This document shows positions 1 through 10,796 of a DNA stretch of 64,000 bases, piece by piece. The notes beneath the pieces were generated by a model. It searched no databases and had not been told where the DNA came from. It was given only the letters and a program-made list of their open reading frames with translations. How positions within the stretch are numbered: the stretch's first letter is position 1; each line of letters opens with the position of its first letter. Position numbers and translations under genes: made by a program. The DNA lies in the NCBI GenBank assembly GCA_029168955.1, contig JAPDOI010000132.1:682001-746000 (forward strand). The letters run 5' to 3'. Source of the stretch: Aplectana chamaeleonis (Eukaryota > Nematoda > Chromadorea > Rhabditida > Cosmocercidae).

Positions 1-302
1 TTGCAGCAATTGCGTGCGAGCTGACCTGAGTAAAGAGAGAAGTTGAGAATGAAGAGAAGAACGGGGCTTTTGATCGGAAATCATCGCTCAACTCGCGATT
101 TCGAGTGTTCCTTTGTTCACGTCGAGGGGCGGGAAGAGGCGGGACTTGCTCACAATGGCGGGGTTTTCCCACTTTTCTAAGCCGTTTTGCGGCTCCTGGG
201 TAGCTTTTCGTCCCGTTTTTCCGACGCTGTTCTGCTTCTGAGAGCCACGAGAAGCGTTTTTCATGGAAAATTCGAGGATGAAGTTTATCACGAACAGTGC
301 CT
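1..302. mobile_element. TTAA-flanked MITE, left-truncated by the window edge
   Basis: It ends in ACAGTGCCT followed by TTAA at 303-306. The body, with blocks GAGCTGACCTGAGTAAAGAG and GAAGAACGGGGCTTTTGATC, matches the elements at 10312-10796, 20936-21420, 22905-23392, 33264-33728 and 58892-59376. No coding capacity was recognised. Confidence 0.75.
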
Positions 303-699
303 TTAAAGGGATATTTTGGTCCGGTCGCCGTTTGTAGCAACCCTGCCAAGCACGAAATCTCAATTCGCTCAAATAAGCAAGAAAGGCTAGGAAAAAGTCG
401 GCCACGCCCCCTTGAAAGAGAAAAATGGGTAACGCCCACTGACAGGTTTCCGACCTCAATAGGGAAGAGACGAGCGAATGACTTTAGTCAAAATCTATGT
501 TCTTCTTTTTCATTATGACCTGCTTCAGAATGATGGCTGCAAATAACGAGAAAATACAGGCTCGAGACAACTCGTCCACGAACTTCTACCAGTTCAAATT
601 TAAAATTTTCGAGGAGCCGGAACTCAGTTCGCATTGAGTTCTGAGTGATTCTGGAGACACCATTGTGATCAGCGTGAAATTTTCTATTAGTACTTGTGT

Positions 700-1073
700 A
701 TTTTGGCATGTGGATCGAATCCACACCGCGGGTGTGGCTAAGGAACAGTTCGGCTGGTAAAACGCTGTGCGCGCTCATCGTCCTTGGGGCGCGTTAATCA
801 AGGGCTCTCAAAAAAGTTGCGAATTCCATTGAAACGATTGTATATACGAGAAGCATTGCGTCTAAAAAAGCACATTATAAACAAAAAACATGAATGAAAT
901 GCAAAAAATGATAAAGGGGGACGGCTACAAAGGGACGACTTTTTTTCGGAGGTCCTCGGTTAACGCGCCCCAAGGACGATGAGCGCGCACAGCGTTTTTC
1001 CGTCGCGCGTGCTAGCCGAACTGCTCCTTAGCCACACCCGCGGTGTGGATTCGATCCACAAGCCGTGTATTTT
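700..1073. repeat. Long inverted repeat (hairpin element)
   Basis: The arm at about 700-800 (CACACCGCGGGTGTGGCTAA, then TCATCGTCCTTGGGGCGCGTTA) reappears inverted at about 957-1073, with a ~155-base spacer. Arms of ~100 bases with clear similarity suggest a non-autonomous DNA transposon or foldback. No target duplication is evident. The short ORFs in the arms are mirror images of each other. Confidence 0.75.
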
Positions 1074-2112
1074 CGCCTCTTCGATGAGCGAAAATGTCGA
1101 AAGGGCCCATGAAAAACCTTTGTCTGTAGAGAAAAGTGGGTTTGAACACATTCTAAATTTGAATTTGAATTTCGGGTCAAAATCGTTTATGAAGTTGTTC
1201 TGCGTTTGGAGGCCTCGTCACCGTCCTTTAGGAGTTCCTCCGTTTGTGGATTTTGTGCTGTAACTGCCATTCCTGTTGTTTGACGGTCGTATCAACGTTC
1301 TAAGAGAAAGTGCTAGATGGCTGGCGAAAACTGGTGGTGTACCTTCATTTTTAACCACTTCCAACCTCATAACCCACGTTTTTAACGCGCCGGAGTTTAA
1401 CAGTGTGATCTACTGGACCTATTAATGTTTAGGTTGGAAAATGGAAAGTGGTTACGACTTGAACAATGTCTTTAATTGTTGACAAACAGCGGAGTAAGAC
1501 CACGGTAGAGAAGCTACAGTACCGAGCATATTTGTTTCGCTGCGTTTCCTATCGCCGTAACTCATTTCAAAGCTGAGGAAATGAATTTTCAAAGAAAGTT
1601 TCGTGTTACTCTCAATGCTACGTAAAAATTCTTTGTGACCGCTGTAGTTTATGGAAAATGCGTTTTTCCTTCTGGAATTATCATCGACCACTGGTAAAAA
1701 TGTGATAAATTTCTGATATTATTTTTGTCCTCTGAGAAAAACAATTACCGCTGCAGTGCCGCGATAGTTCCGCGGTATTACCGCACCGGTTCCGCGAGGA
1801 TGCATCAGCGAACCTGCGTCGAGTGCGATGCACTGCCCTGTGTGATAAAACGAGTATGTCGCCGGTGCAATCACACAAGTTTAAGGTACAATCCGTATCT
1901 CCTTGGTCGCAGTAACGGGTATACTCTCTGTTCCTATCAGACAGAGGACGTAGCAACTGCAGGAGCGTATTCTTGTTCGTACGCCCCGCCTTGTTGAAAA
2001 ATGACCCATAATTGATTTCATATGAGTTACTCGCAGTCGGTCCTATTTTCGTAAAGGCGCAGATACCGATTACGGAATAGCTACGGAATCGCCGCGGTTC
2101 TCCGCAATAATG
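1074..2112. other. Gene-free stretch, unassigned
   Basis: Both strands have only short ORFs with no recognised domain. A GC-rich patch at about 1745-1880 has several CCGCGGTATTACCGC-like dyads and may be decayed repeat. Confidence 0.4.
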
Positions 2113-2142
2113 CCGCTTCGGCGCCTGTACGAGCCGAAGCGG
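2113..2142. repeat. Short perfect hairpin
   Basis: CCGCTTCGGCGC is followed by a short loop and GAGCCGAAGCGG, a 10-11 bp stem in repeat-like GC-rich sequence. It could be the tip of a decayed inverted-repeat element. Confidence 0.5.
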
Positions 2143-2289
2143 CGATTCCTACTAGAGTCTGACCAATTCATAATGAGGGACTCTGGATAGAAATATGCAA
2201 TTTTCGAAAAAATGCTTGAGTTGAGTATACTGTTTTGCAACGCAACTGTGCAGTTATGTCTGTGGCTTGGCTATTCAAGAAAAAAACAT

Positions 2290-2440
2290 CCAATTCTCAC
2301 CCGCGGCTAGCGCGAACGGTTTAAGTCTCATCGACGGCTGGCGGTATGGTAAGCCGATCAGCTGCGCACTTCTCTCGGCCTGAATTAATCAGCGGGCCGG
2401 CGCACGCGACCGCCGCGCCAGCCGCGGGTGAGATTTGAAT
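2290..2440. repeat. Small hairpin MITE-like element
   Basis: Inverted ends TTCTCACCCGCGGCT near 2296 and AGCCGCGGGTGAGA near 2420 enclose ~110 bases. It is followed by T-rich and A-rich sequence. No coding content. Confidence 0.6.
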
Positions 2441-2918
2441 GTTTTTTTTTGAGGAGGCACCCGATCTATGTGCGTTTCTTACGCGTTTGAGCTTTTTTTT
2501 GTGATACGCGCTAAGTTTTTTTTTGCGCTTGTACTTCATTTGCTTCGTCTTTGGTGTTAACTTTTGATCTTATTCTGATTTTTTGTCTATTGTACATATT
2601 TACCACATTCTCACACTTCTGCACACTTGTGAAATAAATCGTTTAATACACCTGTCGAATGCAAAAGTGCAGTTGTATGAACAACAAATAGGTGCCGATT
2701 TTGTCTGCTCAGAGCAGTTGGGCTAAATCTTCAAATTCCTTCTCCGAAAATCTTTAAAGGGTATGGCGGCGCCGTTGTTGCTGTTATAGATTAATCTCCT
2801 CCTTGGCAGATTGTTGTTAGAGTTATCGAAGTTGCTTCTTCGGTGACGACCAAACCGGTTTCCGTAGTCACGAGTTGTGGTAAAGAATTCGAGGTGTCTT
2901 TTCTGAAATAGTCCTCAA

Positions 2919-3365
2919 AGACAGTGTTCACGATGAATATCGCACTCGAGTTCGACCCAGAAATGGGATTGTTTGTTCGTGAGCTAACTAATAGTGAAGA
3001 AACGGGGAAGAAAAACGTCCAGAATAAGTCAAAATAACGGTTTCTAAATTCAGGGCGTGGACGAGAATCATGGGCCCCGCTGATTTCGGCAGGCGCGCGC
3101 TAATCGAGAAATCTGCGCGAATCGGTAATGCTAACTGCGGCAGAGTTGCTTGGCAATTTGCCATCGAAACGTGTGCGGCGCCACAAGCTCGTCCGATTGG
3201 GGGGCGGACCGGGATAGGTAGGCGCACCGGGAGAGCTTTCAGAGCCGTTTGTATTTATTTCTGGCCAGTTTTCGTTGCTTTCTTCGACCCTATCCTCTCC
3301 AGCATCTGCCAACTTAGTGTGTCACACAGAGACCTCGAGAACGAGATTTATCGTGAACACTGCCT
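2919..3365. mobile_element. TTAA-flanked MITE
   Basis: Left end AGACAGTGTTCACGATGAAT and right end TTTATCGTGAACACTGCCT are inverted copies. TTAA follows at 3366-3369, where the next element begins directly. Confidence 0.72.
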
Positions 3366-3369
3366 TTAA

Positions 3370-4574
3370 AGGCACAGTCCAACCTCAGAATCGTTTTACA
3401 ATTTATTAACATATATTGGAGAGGATTATTGCACTGATAACAGTGGTGTCTCCAGGATAGGTCGGAAATCACTACGGAAAGAGTTACGGCCCCACAAAAT
3501 TGTGAAATCGGAAAGTGAGAACTTTGTGGACAACTCAGAAAGTAGGTGCGGGCGGATCGCTGACATCCCCCCGCCATTTGCCCGCCAGTAGCCAACCATC
3601 CTCCCGCCAGTAGCCAGGGATCCGCCAGCCACTAGCCAGCGATCCGTCCTCGATGCCACATTTGGCTATTCCGATGATTCCCACAACGGTCTCCGTGTGC
3701 GGGACCACCCCCCCCCCCTAGCCGTGGGGACCATCTCTTCAGCTGGCAAAAATTATTCTCCGGCTTTTAAGTGAGCCTTCAAAGGTGACTTGAAGTCATA
3801 TTCCAGGATCGGCCTCCAAATGCCGAGTGAGCATTCTGTGCGATGGAGCGCCTTGTATACCCTTCGGTCTGCTTACTCTGCGCATGATACTGATACCAGA
3901 AAAGAACTCGTCAAAGATTGACAAGCTTCACCGTGTAAAATTTGAGCGGACGGATCGCTGGATATCAAAGCAGTGGCGGGCGGATCGCTGGCTATCAATG
4001 CCCCGGCGGGCGGATCGCTGGCAGGTTGCGGGCGGATCGCTGCATCTCATAGCTCAGCGGGCGGATCGCTGGCAGGTAACGGCTCTAAAGCGGATCGCCG
4101 CTTTAGAGCTTGCCGGCGATCCGCCCGCTAGCGTGATCAACTTTCCTAGGTGCCGCTAACCGCCCTCCAAAACGCAGCGATCCGCCCGCGGAGACAACGA
4201 GAGACAGCGATCCGCCCGGCGAGGCCACGATGGGCAGCGATCCGCCCGCAACTTGCTGACGTACCGCCCGCAGAGGCTTCGATTGCCAGCGCTCAGTCCG
4301 CACCTATTGTCTGAGATGTTGTTTCGGACCTGTTTTTACTCGTTGCTCGCAGCCATTGCACCGGTGCAGACCACACCATAAAGCTAGACTGGTAACAAGC
4401 CGAATAACGTGGATTTTTTTTTAACTCAGTACAATGCAACAAACACAGAGTCGACGAGGTGCTCGATGTTTTCTCGTTTTTTCTAAAGGTTTGAGATTCC
4501 GCGTTTGGCTGGGTTGCTACACAAAGCGGCCGGACCATGATATCAATTTTTACCCTCGCGCTTAGACTGTGCCT
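3370..4574. mobile_element. TTAA-flanked element carrying a GC-rich minisatellite
   Basis: It begins AGGCACAGTCCAACCTCAG directly after the shared TTAA at 3366-3369, and ends AGACTGTGCCT with TTAA at 4575-4578. The interior holds the GGCGGATCGCTGG minisatellite and a C-run near 3709. The left end matches the elements at 45776 and 59862. The right end is less similar, so this may be a composite. Confidence 0.5.
3540..4290. repeat. GCGGGCGGATCGCTGG minisatellite in opposing orientations
   Basis: Around ten copies of a ~16-base GC-rich core recur every 20-45 bases. They read forward at 3948-4075 and inverted (CAGCGATCCGCCCGC) at 4115-4260, around a dyad centre AAGCGGATCGCCGCTTTAGA near 4090-4108. 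Another cluster lies at 3547-3650. Spacer sequences vary. Confidence 0.8.
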
Positions 4575-4851
4575 TTAAGGTCAACTTGTAGTCTCGATCA
4601 CACCCCTTCTGCACTGAAAAGCCACCATTCATTTGGAAGGTCATGGTTAATTTTTGATACCTGCCCCACATGGTTGCTAGGGTTTGCAAGAATGTTTTTG
4701 TACTTCAGCCCCTTCCCTCAGAAGAAGTTTTGGGACTGTCACAACATTCGGAAAATCGTAAAAAGTCTCCAACATTAGGAAGCTCTAAACGGAATCAGCC
4801 AATTTTCTGGAAATCGGCGAATCGGCCTCAGCTTTGAAATCAACACCTCAA

Positions 4852-5351
4852 AGGCAGTGGTCACGATGAAAAACGTTATCGAAAAAACTCTGAAAATCAG
4901 CTCAGATCAAAAATAGCTGAAAATCTATGAAGGTAGCGCTCTGAAAAGCAGGTTAGAATTGGAGTTCCTAAGGTTCAAAGATGTCAGTTCGTGCACACGT
5001 GCACAGTGCCGCTGAAAAAGATCGCGGCCTCATGCCGAGCGGTCAAAAATCATCGACATTCAAAGGGAGAAATAAATGCAAATTTACCTAGTAAAAACAG
5101 TTGACAATGAAGCAAGCACTTCTGTCAATGTTTTTGACTTAATGAGTCAATGTTCATTAATTGAATTCCAAGTCCAAAACAGCTAATGTTCTTGATATAA
5201 GAGATCATCGATGCCGATGATGTGGAGAGGGCTCGTCCACCATCAAAAGTCAAGAAAGTTCAGGCTTCAAATTTGGCCCGAAACAGCGGTTTTTCCGCGA
5301 TTTTTTCTTATAGGTCCTACTACTCTACATTTTTTATCGCGACCACTGCCT
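4852..5351. mobile_element. TTAA-family MITE, GGTCACGAT subtype
   Basis: The left end AGGCAGTGGTCACGATGAAA and right end TTTTATCGCGACCACTGCCT are inverted repeats. The body (GTGCACACGTGCACAGTGCC, and AAGACAAGCATA in other copies) is shared with 41002-41549, 42164-42688, 45380-45771 and 51098-52248. Confidence 0.75.
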
Positions 5352-7369
5352 TTACGCAACCTTTAGAGACAGGTTTTTAGCCTAATCCATAAAAACGTTC
5401 TGAACAGCCTAAAAATTGCCATTCGGATACGCCATTTATCTTTGCGAAGGTATCACATTTTTTTCGGAAATCTCCTGTAAATCTCTAACAAGGAAACTAT
5501 CACAGGGCAAATGGGCCATTCCAAATGGGTGTACATTTTTTGGGCTATTTTGGATTTAGAATCTGATTATGCACATCGCAGCTGCCTACGATATCCTAAA
5601 TATAGCTGCATTGGACTTGTTCTCCAGAAACGGTATATAGAAGAGGTGTACCTGCTGATTGCAATGGATGACAGCGACGCCAAGGAGAAGCACCAGGAGA
5701 ACAACGTTGGTTGACAGCATTGTCCTAAAGCTGAAGTCGAAAAACGCTGATTGAGGCAAACGATATCGCGTACGTATTTATTGTCCAGAAAGCATTCATT
5801 AGAAGTCAATGATCGCAAGTATGCCCAGAATTCGTCTATATCGTATTAAATGCGAATTAAGCTATCAGATTGCCACATCGCGACGGACGCTCTGAATGCG
5901 TTCGTACATTACACCTCCCAGCACAACTATACGACCCTTCGTTACGGCGCAAAGTTCACGGGGTGCATCGCGAGCTGGGATGGACCCACCTCCGGAAGAT
6001 TTTAGACAATAGTGTGCATCGACGGTCACGAAGGCATCTTTACTACCTAAAAACGCGATACAGCTGACTAGGATGTTGTTCACTAATAGTCTGATACTCC
6101 TGCTAATAGATCCACAGGTCCGAAAATACCTTCGCGACCGTCGATCAACGCGCCCGCCGACCGGAGGCCGATTTACGCCGAAGCGACATCTCTTGAGCCT
6201 GTTCAGACGGGCCGTGGTCACGCGGTTTCTAGCATTCTGTGTGGTGTCTCTTCCACTACTGCTGGCTACTACCGGTCTGTGCAACTACATCGGTCTCGGC
6301 TGCAAAGATGCCATTTCTGGAATGTTAGCATAGTGTACAGGGAAGTTGCCGGGTTTGCGCCATTCGTACTGTCTGTACACCGTTTCTCGGGTTCCAAGTA
6401 CGTTCCAAGTAGAGGGAGGATATTTTATGCTGTTTGTTGAGTTTGGTCTGTTATACAAAAGCGCTGGTGTTCCCTCGTTTTGTTTACCTGCTCCTTCGCC
6501 CTATTTGGTACCTAAATACCACAAACCACTCGGAAATCAAAGCAGACATTTCAGAGCGCACACCTTTTCACCGGCACCCTCTCCTGTTTCCTCTCATGCA
6601 GCCAGCACGGATCGTACTGATACTTTGCCTTCCTTTTTGTTCGTTGGCGCAAGCTCGTTGCACCTATAACATATGCGCACCGAGTTTCGCCAACACACAA
6701 TAAGTAGCGCTCCGTGTCGATTGTATGTATGCGCGCCCGACTTGTTGAGCATAATTACCGCTACTTATGCTTTTCTAGAAAATCAATTCTCCACACATAT
6801 GTAGTTGTGATCATTTGAGATTGATTCTCCTCCTCTGTAAAAATTCTCATTGTTATGTCACTGGTATACATCAGAGGTGAGCGCTAATGCTGTTTTCGTT
6901 ACATTGTTGGCCGTTATATCGGGTAGAAAACGCCTCTATCTCGTTGGATACGCTCATTAGCCATTGATTACTTTATAGCTCAGGAAGAGTTTTTATCACA
7001 TACTGAAATACGAGGAGTATGGAGCCGCTTTATGGATTCAACGATTACCGAATTAACGAAAAAGGGCATTAATGCACTTCACTGGTATACATTATCGCTG
7101 TCATGAGCGAGAGTGATGACATTTAGCACTAATCGTAGCGGGACCAGCATCAGAGCAGTGGCACTGGCCTTCGTAGGAACAGTTGTCGCGTGTCCGTCGC
7201 AGGGAGGTGTCACGGAGGGTGACATACTGCAAATGCGCCGATGCTTGTTGTTGCCACTGTCGCTGTGCAGCGCACTGCGACAGCGACAGATTTAAAGGGC
7301 GGGAGGCGGTCGCTGGCGCTGTGCAGAGCGACGCGACCGCGTGTAGCAAAATTATACCATTAACGGTTT
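5352..7369. other. Repeat-poor intergenic stretch, unassigned
   Basis: Only short unrecognised ORFs are present, such as 5511-5714 (+) and 5865-6284 (-). No domain was recognised in any frame. One copy of a small dispersed hairpin lies at 6630-6700. Confidence 0.35.
6630..6700. repeat. Dispersed hairpin repeat, copy 1
   Basis: CGTTGGCGCAAGCTCG and CGAGTTTCGCCAAC form inverted arms around a ~25-base loop. Related copies lie at 16006-16075 and 20551-20625, each followed by a similar AAG-rich segment. Confidence 0.6.
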
Positions 7370-7790
7370 TTCTTTCTTGTTGGACTCGACACAAGGTTGG
7401 TACTACCTCTTTATGGCCAACGTTTCGGAGAAACCTGCTTCTTCAGAGCCTGAAAGGATCGAATGAGATTTGTGCTTATTCAATCAAACGTCGCCTTAAA
7501 CTTACCAGTCCGAGAGCCCAAATTCTCCCCCGCGTGGGTGTGAGAGAGGAAGGCAGATGAACCTCAACCCGCTAGGAACTCGCTAGAAAACAAACAGCGC
7601 GGAAAGTCGACAGTATAGCCGTCTCGCTCATTTAAGTCCGAGTAGAACAAGCAGCGGAGCGGTTGGTCATGGCGAAACAACAGCGATACGAAGATGTCGA
7701 CACGACACGCCCGATAAGCCTAATTTCGACTGACTCAAAATGAGGAAGAGAGGCTATACGAAGGAACGCTGTAGACCACCACTTGTGATG

Positions 7791-8114
7791 TTAGAAGGCT
7801 AGTCTTACGTATGACCTGAGCTCCCGGGTTATATACAGACCTTCTCCCTTCCGATTAATTTGCGGATCATATGCTTGGATGAAAAATGCCTCTAATGCTT
7901 TTCGCGCTGCGGCATCAGTCTCCCGAGCCATTATCTCGACCTTGATATCAAAGCTCTCACCAGAATGGGTCATGACCCGATGCGCCCCGAGCACTATTGT
8001 TTCCCGCGGCCTTTCTTTGCCGTCCAATTGTTCTTTGATCCTGACATGGAGTGGCCGCGACGTTGCCCCGAAGTATTTTTTGCTGCACAGCTCACAGTTG
8101 ATCATATAGACCAC
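7791..8114 (-). CDS. GIY-YIG endonuclease domain, Penelope-like element fragment
   Basis: 107-codon open frame with the N-terminal GIY-YIG pattern VVYMINCELCSKKYFGATS then RPLHVRIKEQL. The V-Y...Y-F-G pair replaces GIY...YIG, and the C-x2-C spacing is typical of Penelope-like nucleases. A following Arg/His-rich segment and a Glu in the ARKALEAFFIQ helix fit the family. The frame stays open upstream to about 8190 (TTGCTACGVVYM...), so the true N-terminus is missing and the GTG at 8112-8114 is not a real start. This domain nicks target DNA during retrotransposition. It is a fragment and no longer autonomous. Confidence 0.8.
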   Translation of the reverse strand: MVYMINCELCSKKYFGATSRPLHVRIKEQLDGKERPRETIVLGAHRVMTHSGESFDIKVEIMARETDAAARKALEAFFIQAYDPQINRKGEGLYITRELRSYVRLAF

Positions 8115-8370
8115 ACCGCACGCGGTGCAACCTGTTGTGCTTTGCCATGACCAACGGCTCCGCTGCTTGTTCTGCTCGGACTTAAATGAGCGAGGCGGCT
8201 ATACTTTCGACTTCCTGTGATGTTTGTTTACTAGCGAGTTCATGACGGGTTGAGGTTCATCTGCCTTCCTCTCTCAGACCCACGCGGGGGAAAATTTGGG
8301 CTCTCGGATTGGCAAGTTTAAGGCGACTTTTGATCAAATAAGAACAAATCTTATTCGATCCTTTCAGGCT

Positions 8371-8396
8371 CTGAAGAAGGAGGTTTCTCGGAAACG
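8371..8396 (+). ncRNA. Hammerhead-ribozyme-like core in Penelope arm (candidate)
   Basis: CTGAAGAAGGAGGTTTCTCG is followed by GAAACG, matching the hammerhead order CUGANGA, stem II (GAG/CTC), GAAA. The inverted copy in the other arm is at 7421-7446 on the minus strand. Penelope-like elements are known to encode small hammerheads in their repeats. The cleavage site and stems I and III were not verified. Confidence 0.35.
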
Positions 8397-8863
8397 TCGC
8401 ACATAAAGAGTTAGAACGGACCTTTTGCTGAGTCCAACAAGAAAGAAGCACCGACATACAAGCATGCCAAGGTTAATGGATAGTCGCACATGGAGATTTA
8501 TACCATTAGCCTCACGTACGCCTCGCTGCTACTGCGGAAAAACAACAACTGTGATTCTTCTGGTGCACGATCACTGTATAAAGCTTGATGTACTTTTTGG
8601 AAGTTTCCATTGAATTTTTCCGTCTACGCGCTCATGAATTCTCGAATAGGAGGATTCATCAAAACAGTGAATCCTGTATCATTGAAGCCGTGTTAGTATA
8701 CTTGCAGCTGAGTTTTTTCTGAAACTTTTATTCTTCGTATAGCAGAACAGAAGATGACAGGCAAGATAACTACCATATTATCTGCAGGACCATAACTGGC
8801 ATGGTGATTTCTGAGATCGCTGCTCGAACCCGTATCTCAGAGCTTTTCCTATAAACTTTTCGA

Positions 8864-8885
8864 TTACACTTCTCGCCATGATTTT
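8864..8885 (-). pseudogene. GT11 copy A exon 8 (terminal)
   Basis: 22 nt after acceptor CTCTTTCAG. It completes Leu and encodes KSWREV then TAA. Confidence 0.83.
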
Positions 8886-8967
8886 CTGAAAGAGTTAGGA
8901 TCAGACTGGTTTTGTGTTCTTCTACTAGACAAATATTCAGAAAAAAAGCAGTATCTCAAATACCTAC

Positions 8968-9164
8968 AGATACAGTTCCTTGGTCGGGAAATTCTTGCCG
9001 TGATCTCTGTTATCACCTATGTAATATACAGCGTTCTGATCAGGAGTTAGAAACGCTAGAAACCATCCAAACGTTGACGAAGCAGCAGTAATAAGAAACG
9101 ATCGACATAATTGTGACGACAAATACAAATCTAAGACGTCGTCCAAATTGGATACGAAGGCGGC
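8968..9164 (-). pseudogene. GT11 copy A exon 7
   Basis: 197 nt encoding LYLSSQLCRSFLITAASS, TFGWFLAFLTPDQNAVYY and NFPTKELY. Acceptor CTATTCAG, donor TATCT|gtaggt, phase 2. Confidence 0.88.
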
Positions 9165-9219
9165 CTGAATAGAGCAAAGGTTCATTTTGGAAAGTTTGTT
9201 TCTAGTAATTATGACGCAC

Positions 9220-9312
9220 CTCCTTCTGCCATTTTCCCACTTTCACGATTGTTCGTGATAATTTTCGCATAAACGGCTGGTCATCCCCGAAAACTATGAA
9301 ACGAGATGAGCC
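9220..9312 (-). pseudogene. GT11 copy A exon 6
   Basis: 93 nt encoding GSSRFIVFGDDQPFMRKLSR and KWQKE. Donor GAG|gtgcgt, phase 0. Confidence 0.85.
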
Positions 9313-9368
9313 CTTAAGTGCATTTAAAAGACGCAGACATGAGTAGGAACGGTGAAAAAGGAACTTAC

Positions 9369-9479
9369 ATACTGTTTCGCAATACTATTTGCAGCGTGCA
9401 CAGTATGGTTGGAATCACTCGAAACCTTCATTCGGACAAAGTCCGACGAATATGAAGGCACATGGCGCTGTTACGCGGT
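9369..9479 (-). pseudogene. GT11 copy A exon 5, frameshifted
   Basis: 111 nt against 115 in B and C. It reads PRNSAMCLHIRRT and then leaves frame. The missing bases correspond to the CGAT of the Thr-Asp-Phe codons, and the shifted frame meets TGA at 9428-9430. Downstream of the gap the original frame is still recognisable through AANSIAKQ and the donor TAT|gtaagt. Confidence 0.88.
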
Positions 9480-9570
9480 CTGAAAAAAATCATGATTTTC
9501 TTTCCGGTCAACTTTTTAAATGAAGATATAGCTGAAGTTTCATCATTAGACAACAAGTGCGTGACCGCAC

Positions 9571-9726
9571 ATTGGTAAACTCCTAATGAGTTGGTTGCCT
9601 TCCACTCTTACAGCTGACGAGAACTCTAGTAATCCACGTATTTCATCCAGATAGTTCTCGAAGTAGCGAGAATTCTGTCCGAATCGAAAGCTCAGATGTA
9701 AATGCATGGCAGTGTGATTCTTGAGC
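9571..9726 (-). pseudogene. GT11 copy A exon 4
   Basis: 156 nt encoding LKNHTAMHLHLSFRFGQNSR and YFENYLDEIRGLLEF. Acceptor TTTTGCAG, donor CCAAT|gtgcgg, phase 2. Confidence 0.86.
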
Positions 9727-10311
9727 CTGCAAAACCAACGAGTTAAAGATGAGCTATTCAGCGTGAGCCGGTTTTCGCAACTTGCTCTTGCACTCTGTGA
9801 ATAACAGCAGTCACGCAAATGCAGCGGGATTTTAATGGAAGAAAAATTGCAGAAAGGCTGCTCAGCACTTGCCTCACCTTTTGTACTGATCAAATCTGCG
9901 AATGTGATAGACTTGGCGTCTTCCACTCTCTGGGGCGTTAAACGCGGATGCGAAAACGAATCACATTTACAGTATCTCCCGGGCATCTTTAGTAGAACCG
10001 AGCTAGTTACCGCCACGCCCCCCCGAGCTGCTATTTCCGAGAATTCATGAAAGTTTTTTAAGCTTTGCGAGAAGGTAGCCATCATTCAATCTTGAGGTGC
10101 TCGAAATTTTTTTCGATTTGCCAAGATATTTAGAGCGCTGAATCTAGGGCTCGTTTGTCGAAATTCTGAGGCTTATCGTAGGTTACGAAGGCTATCATGC
10201 CATTCAGGATTCGAAAACTTTTTTAATCCTGCGAAAATCTAATAATGGACATTTAATTCATATTCGCCAATTCATATTCCGAGTAACCCCCCTCCCTCCC
10301 CGAGATTTTAA

Positions 10312-10796
10312 AAGGCACTGTTGGTGATAAAAATCGCTTTTCCGTTTTTTGCCTATCTTGAAACCGGTCCCATTCTGATTCCAATGATGCTTCTGGAATA
10401 GGACAAGACCTTCTGGGAATGGAGTTATGGTCCCTCAAAAATTGAGCTACGGAAAATGGTGGACGAGTTGTCCGAGGCTTGTAACTTCCGTCGTTTGCAG
10501 CCAATGTATGCGAGCTGACCTGAGTAAAGAGAGAAGTTGAGAATGAAGGGAAGAACGGGGCTTTTGATCGGAAACCATCGCTCAACTCACGATTTCGAGT
10601 GTTCCTTTGTTCACGTCGAGGGGCGGGAAGAGGCGGGACTTGCTCACAGCGGCGGGGTTTGCCCACTTTTCTAAGCCGTTTTGCGGCTTCTGGGTAGCTT
10701 TTCGTCCCGTTTTTTCGACGCTGTTCTGCTTCTGAGAGCCACGAAAAGCGTTTGTCATGGAAAATTCGAGGATGAAGCTTATCGCGAACAGTGCCT
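10312..10796. mobile_element. TTAA-family MITE in intron 3 of GT11 copy A
   Basis: Starts AAGGCACTGTTGGTGATAAA and ends TCGCGAACAGTGCCT. The interior is nearly identical to the truncated element at 1-302. The flanks are slightly degraded (TTAA left, TTAG right). Confidence 0.7.

Larger units (their letters stand above)
7370..8447 (-). mobile_element. Penelope-like retroelement remnant with inverted arms
   Basis: Left arm 7370-7684 is an inverted copy of right arm 8127-8447; shared landmarks are TTCTTTCTTGTTGGACTC, TTTCGGAGAAACC and AGCGGAGCGGTTGGTCATGG. Between them on the minus strand is a GIY-YIG endonuclease ORF. Penelope-like elements carry a C-terminal GIY-YIG nuclease and often have terminal repeats in mixed orientation. 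No reverse transcriptase is present here, so this is a 5'-truncated or rearranged copy. Confidence 0.78.

Noticed and set aside
712..1060. tRNA-like B-box words (GGATTCGATCC) near CACACCGCGGGTGTGG
   Set aside because: No A box or cloverleaf could be fitted; the words belong to the inverted repeat.
9787..9857. Candidate GT11 copy A exon 3 with a Cys-Cys motif (KIPLHLRDCCYSQSAR) near exon 4
   Set aside because: It needs a GC donor and gives the wrong phase. The segment at 12436-12503 matches exon 3 of copies B and C in sequence, phase and splice sites.
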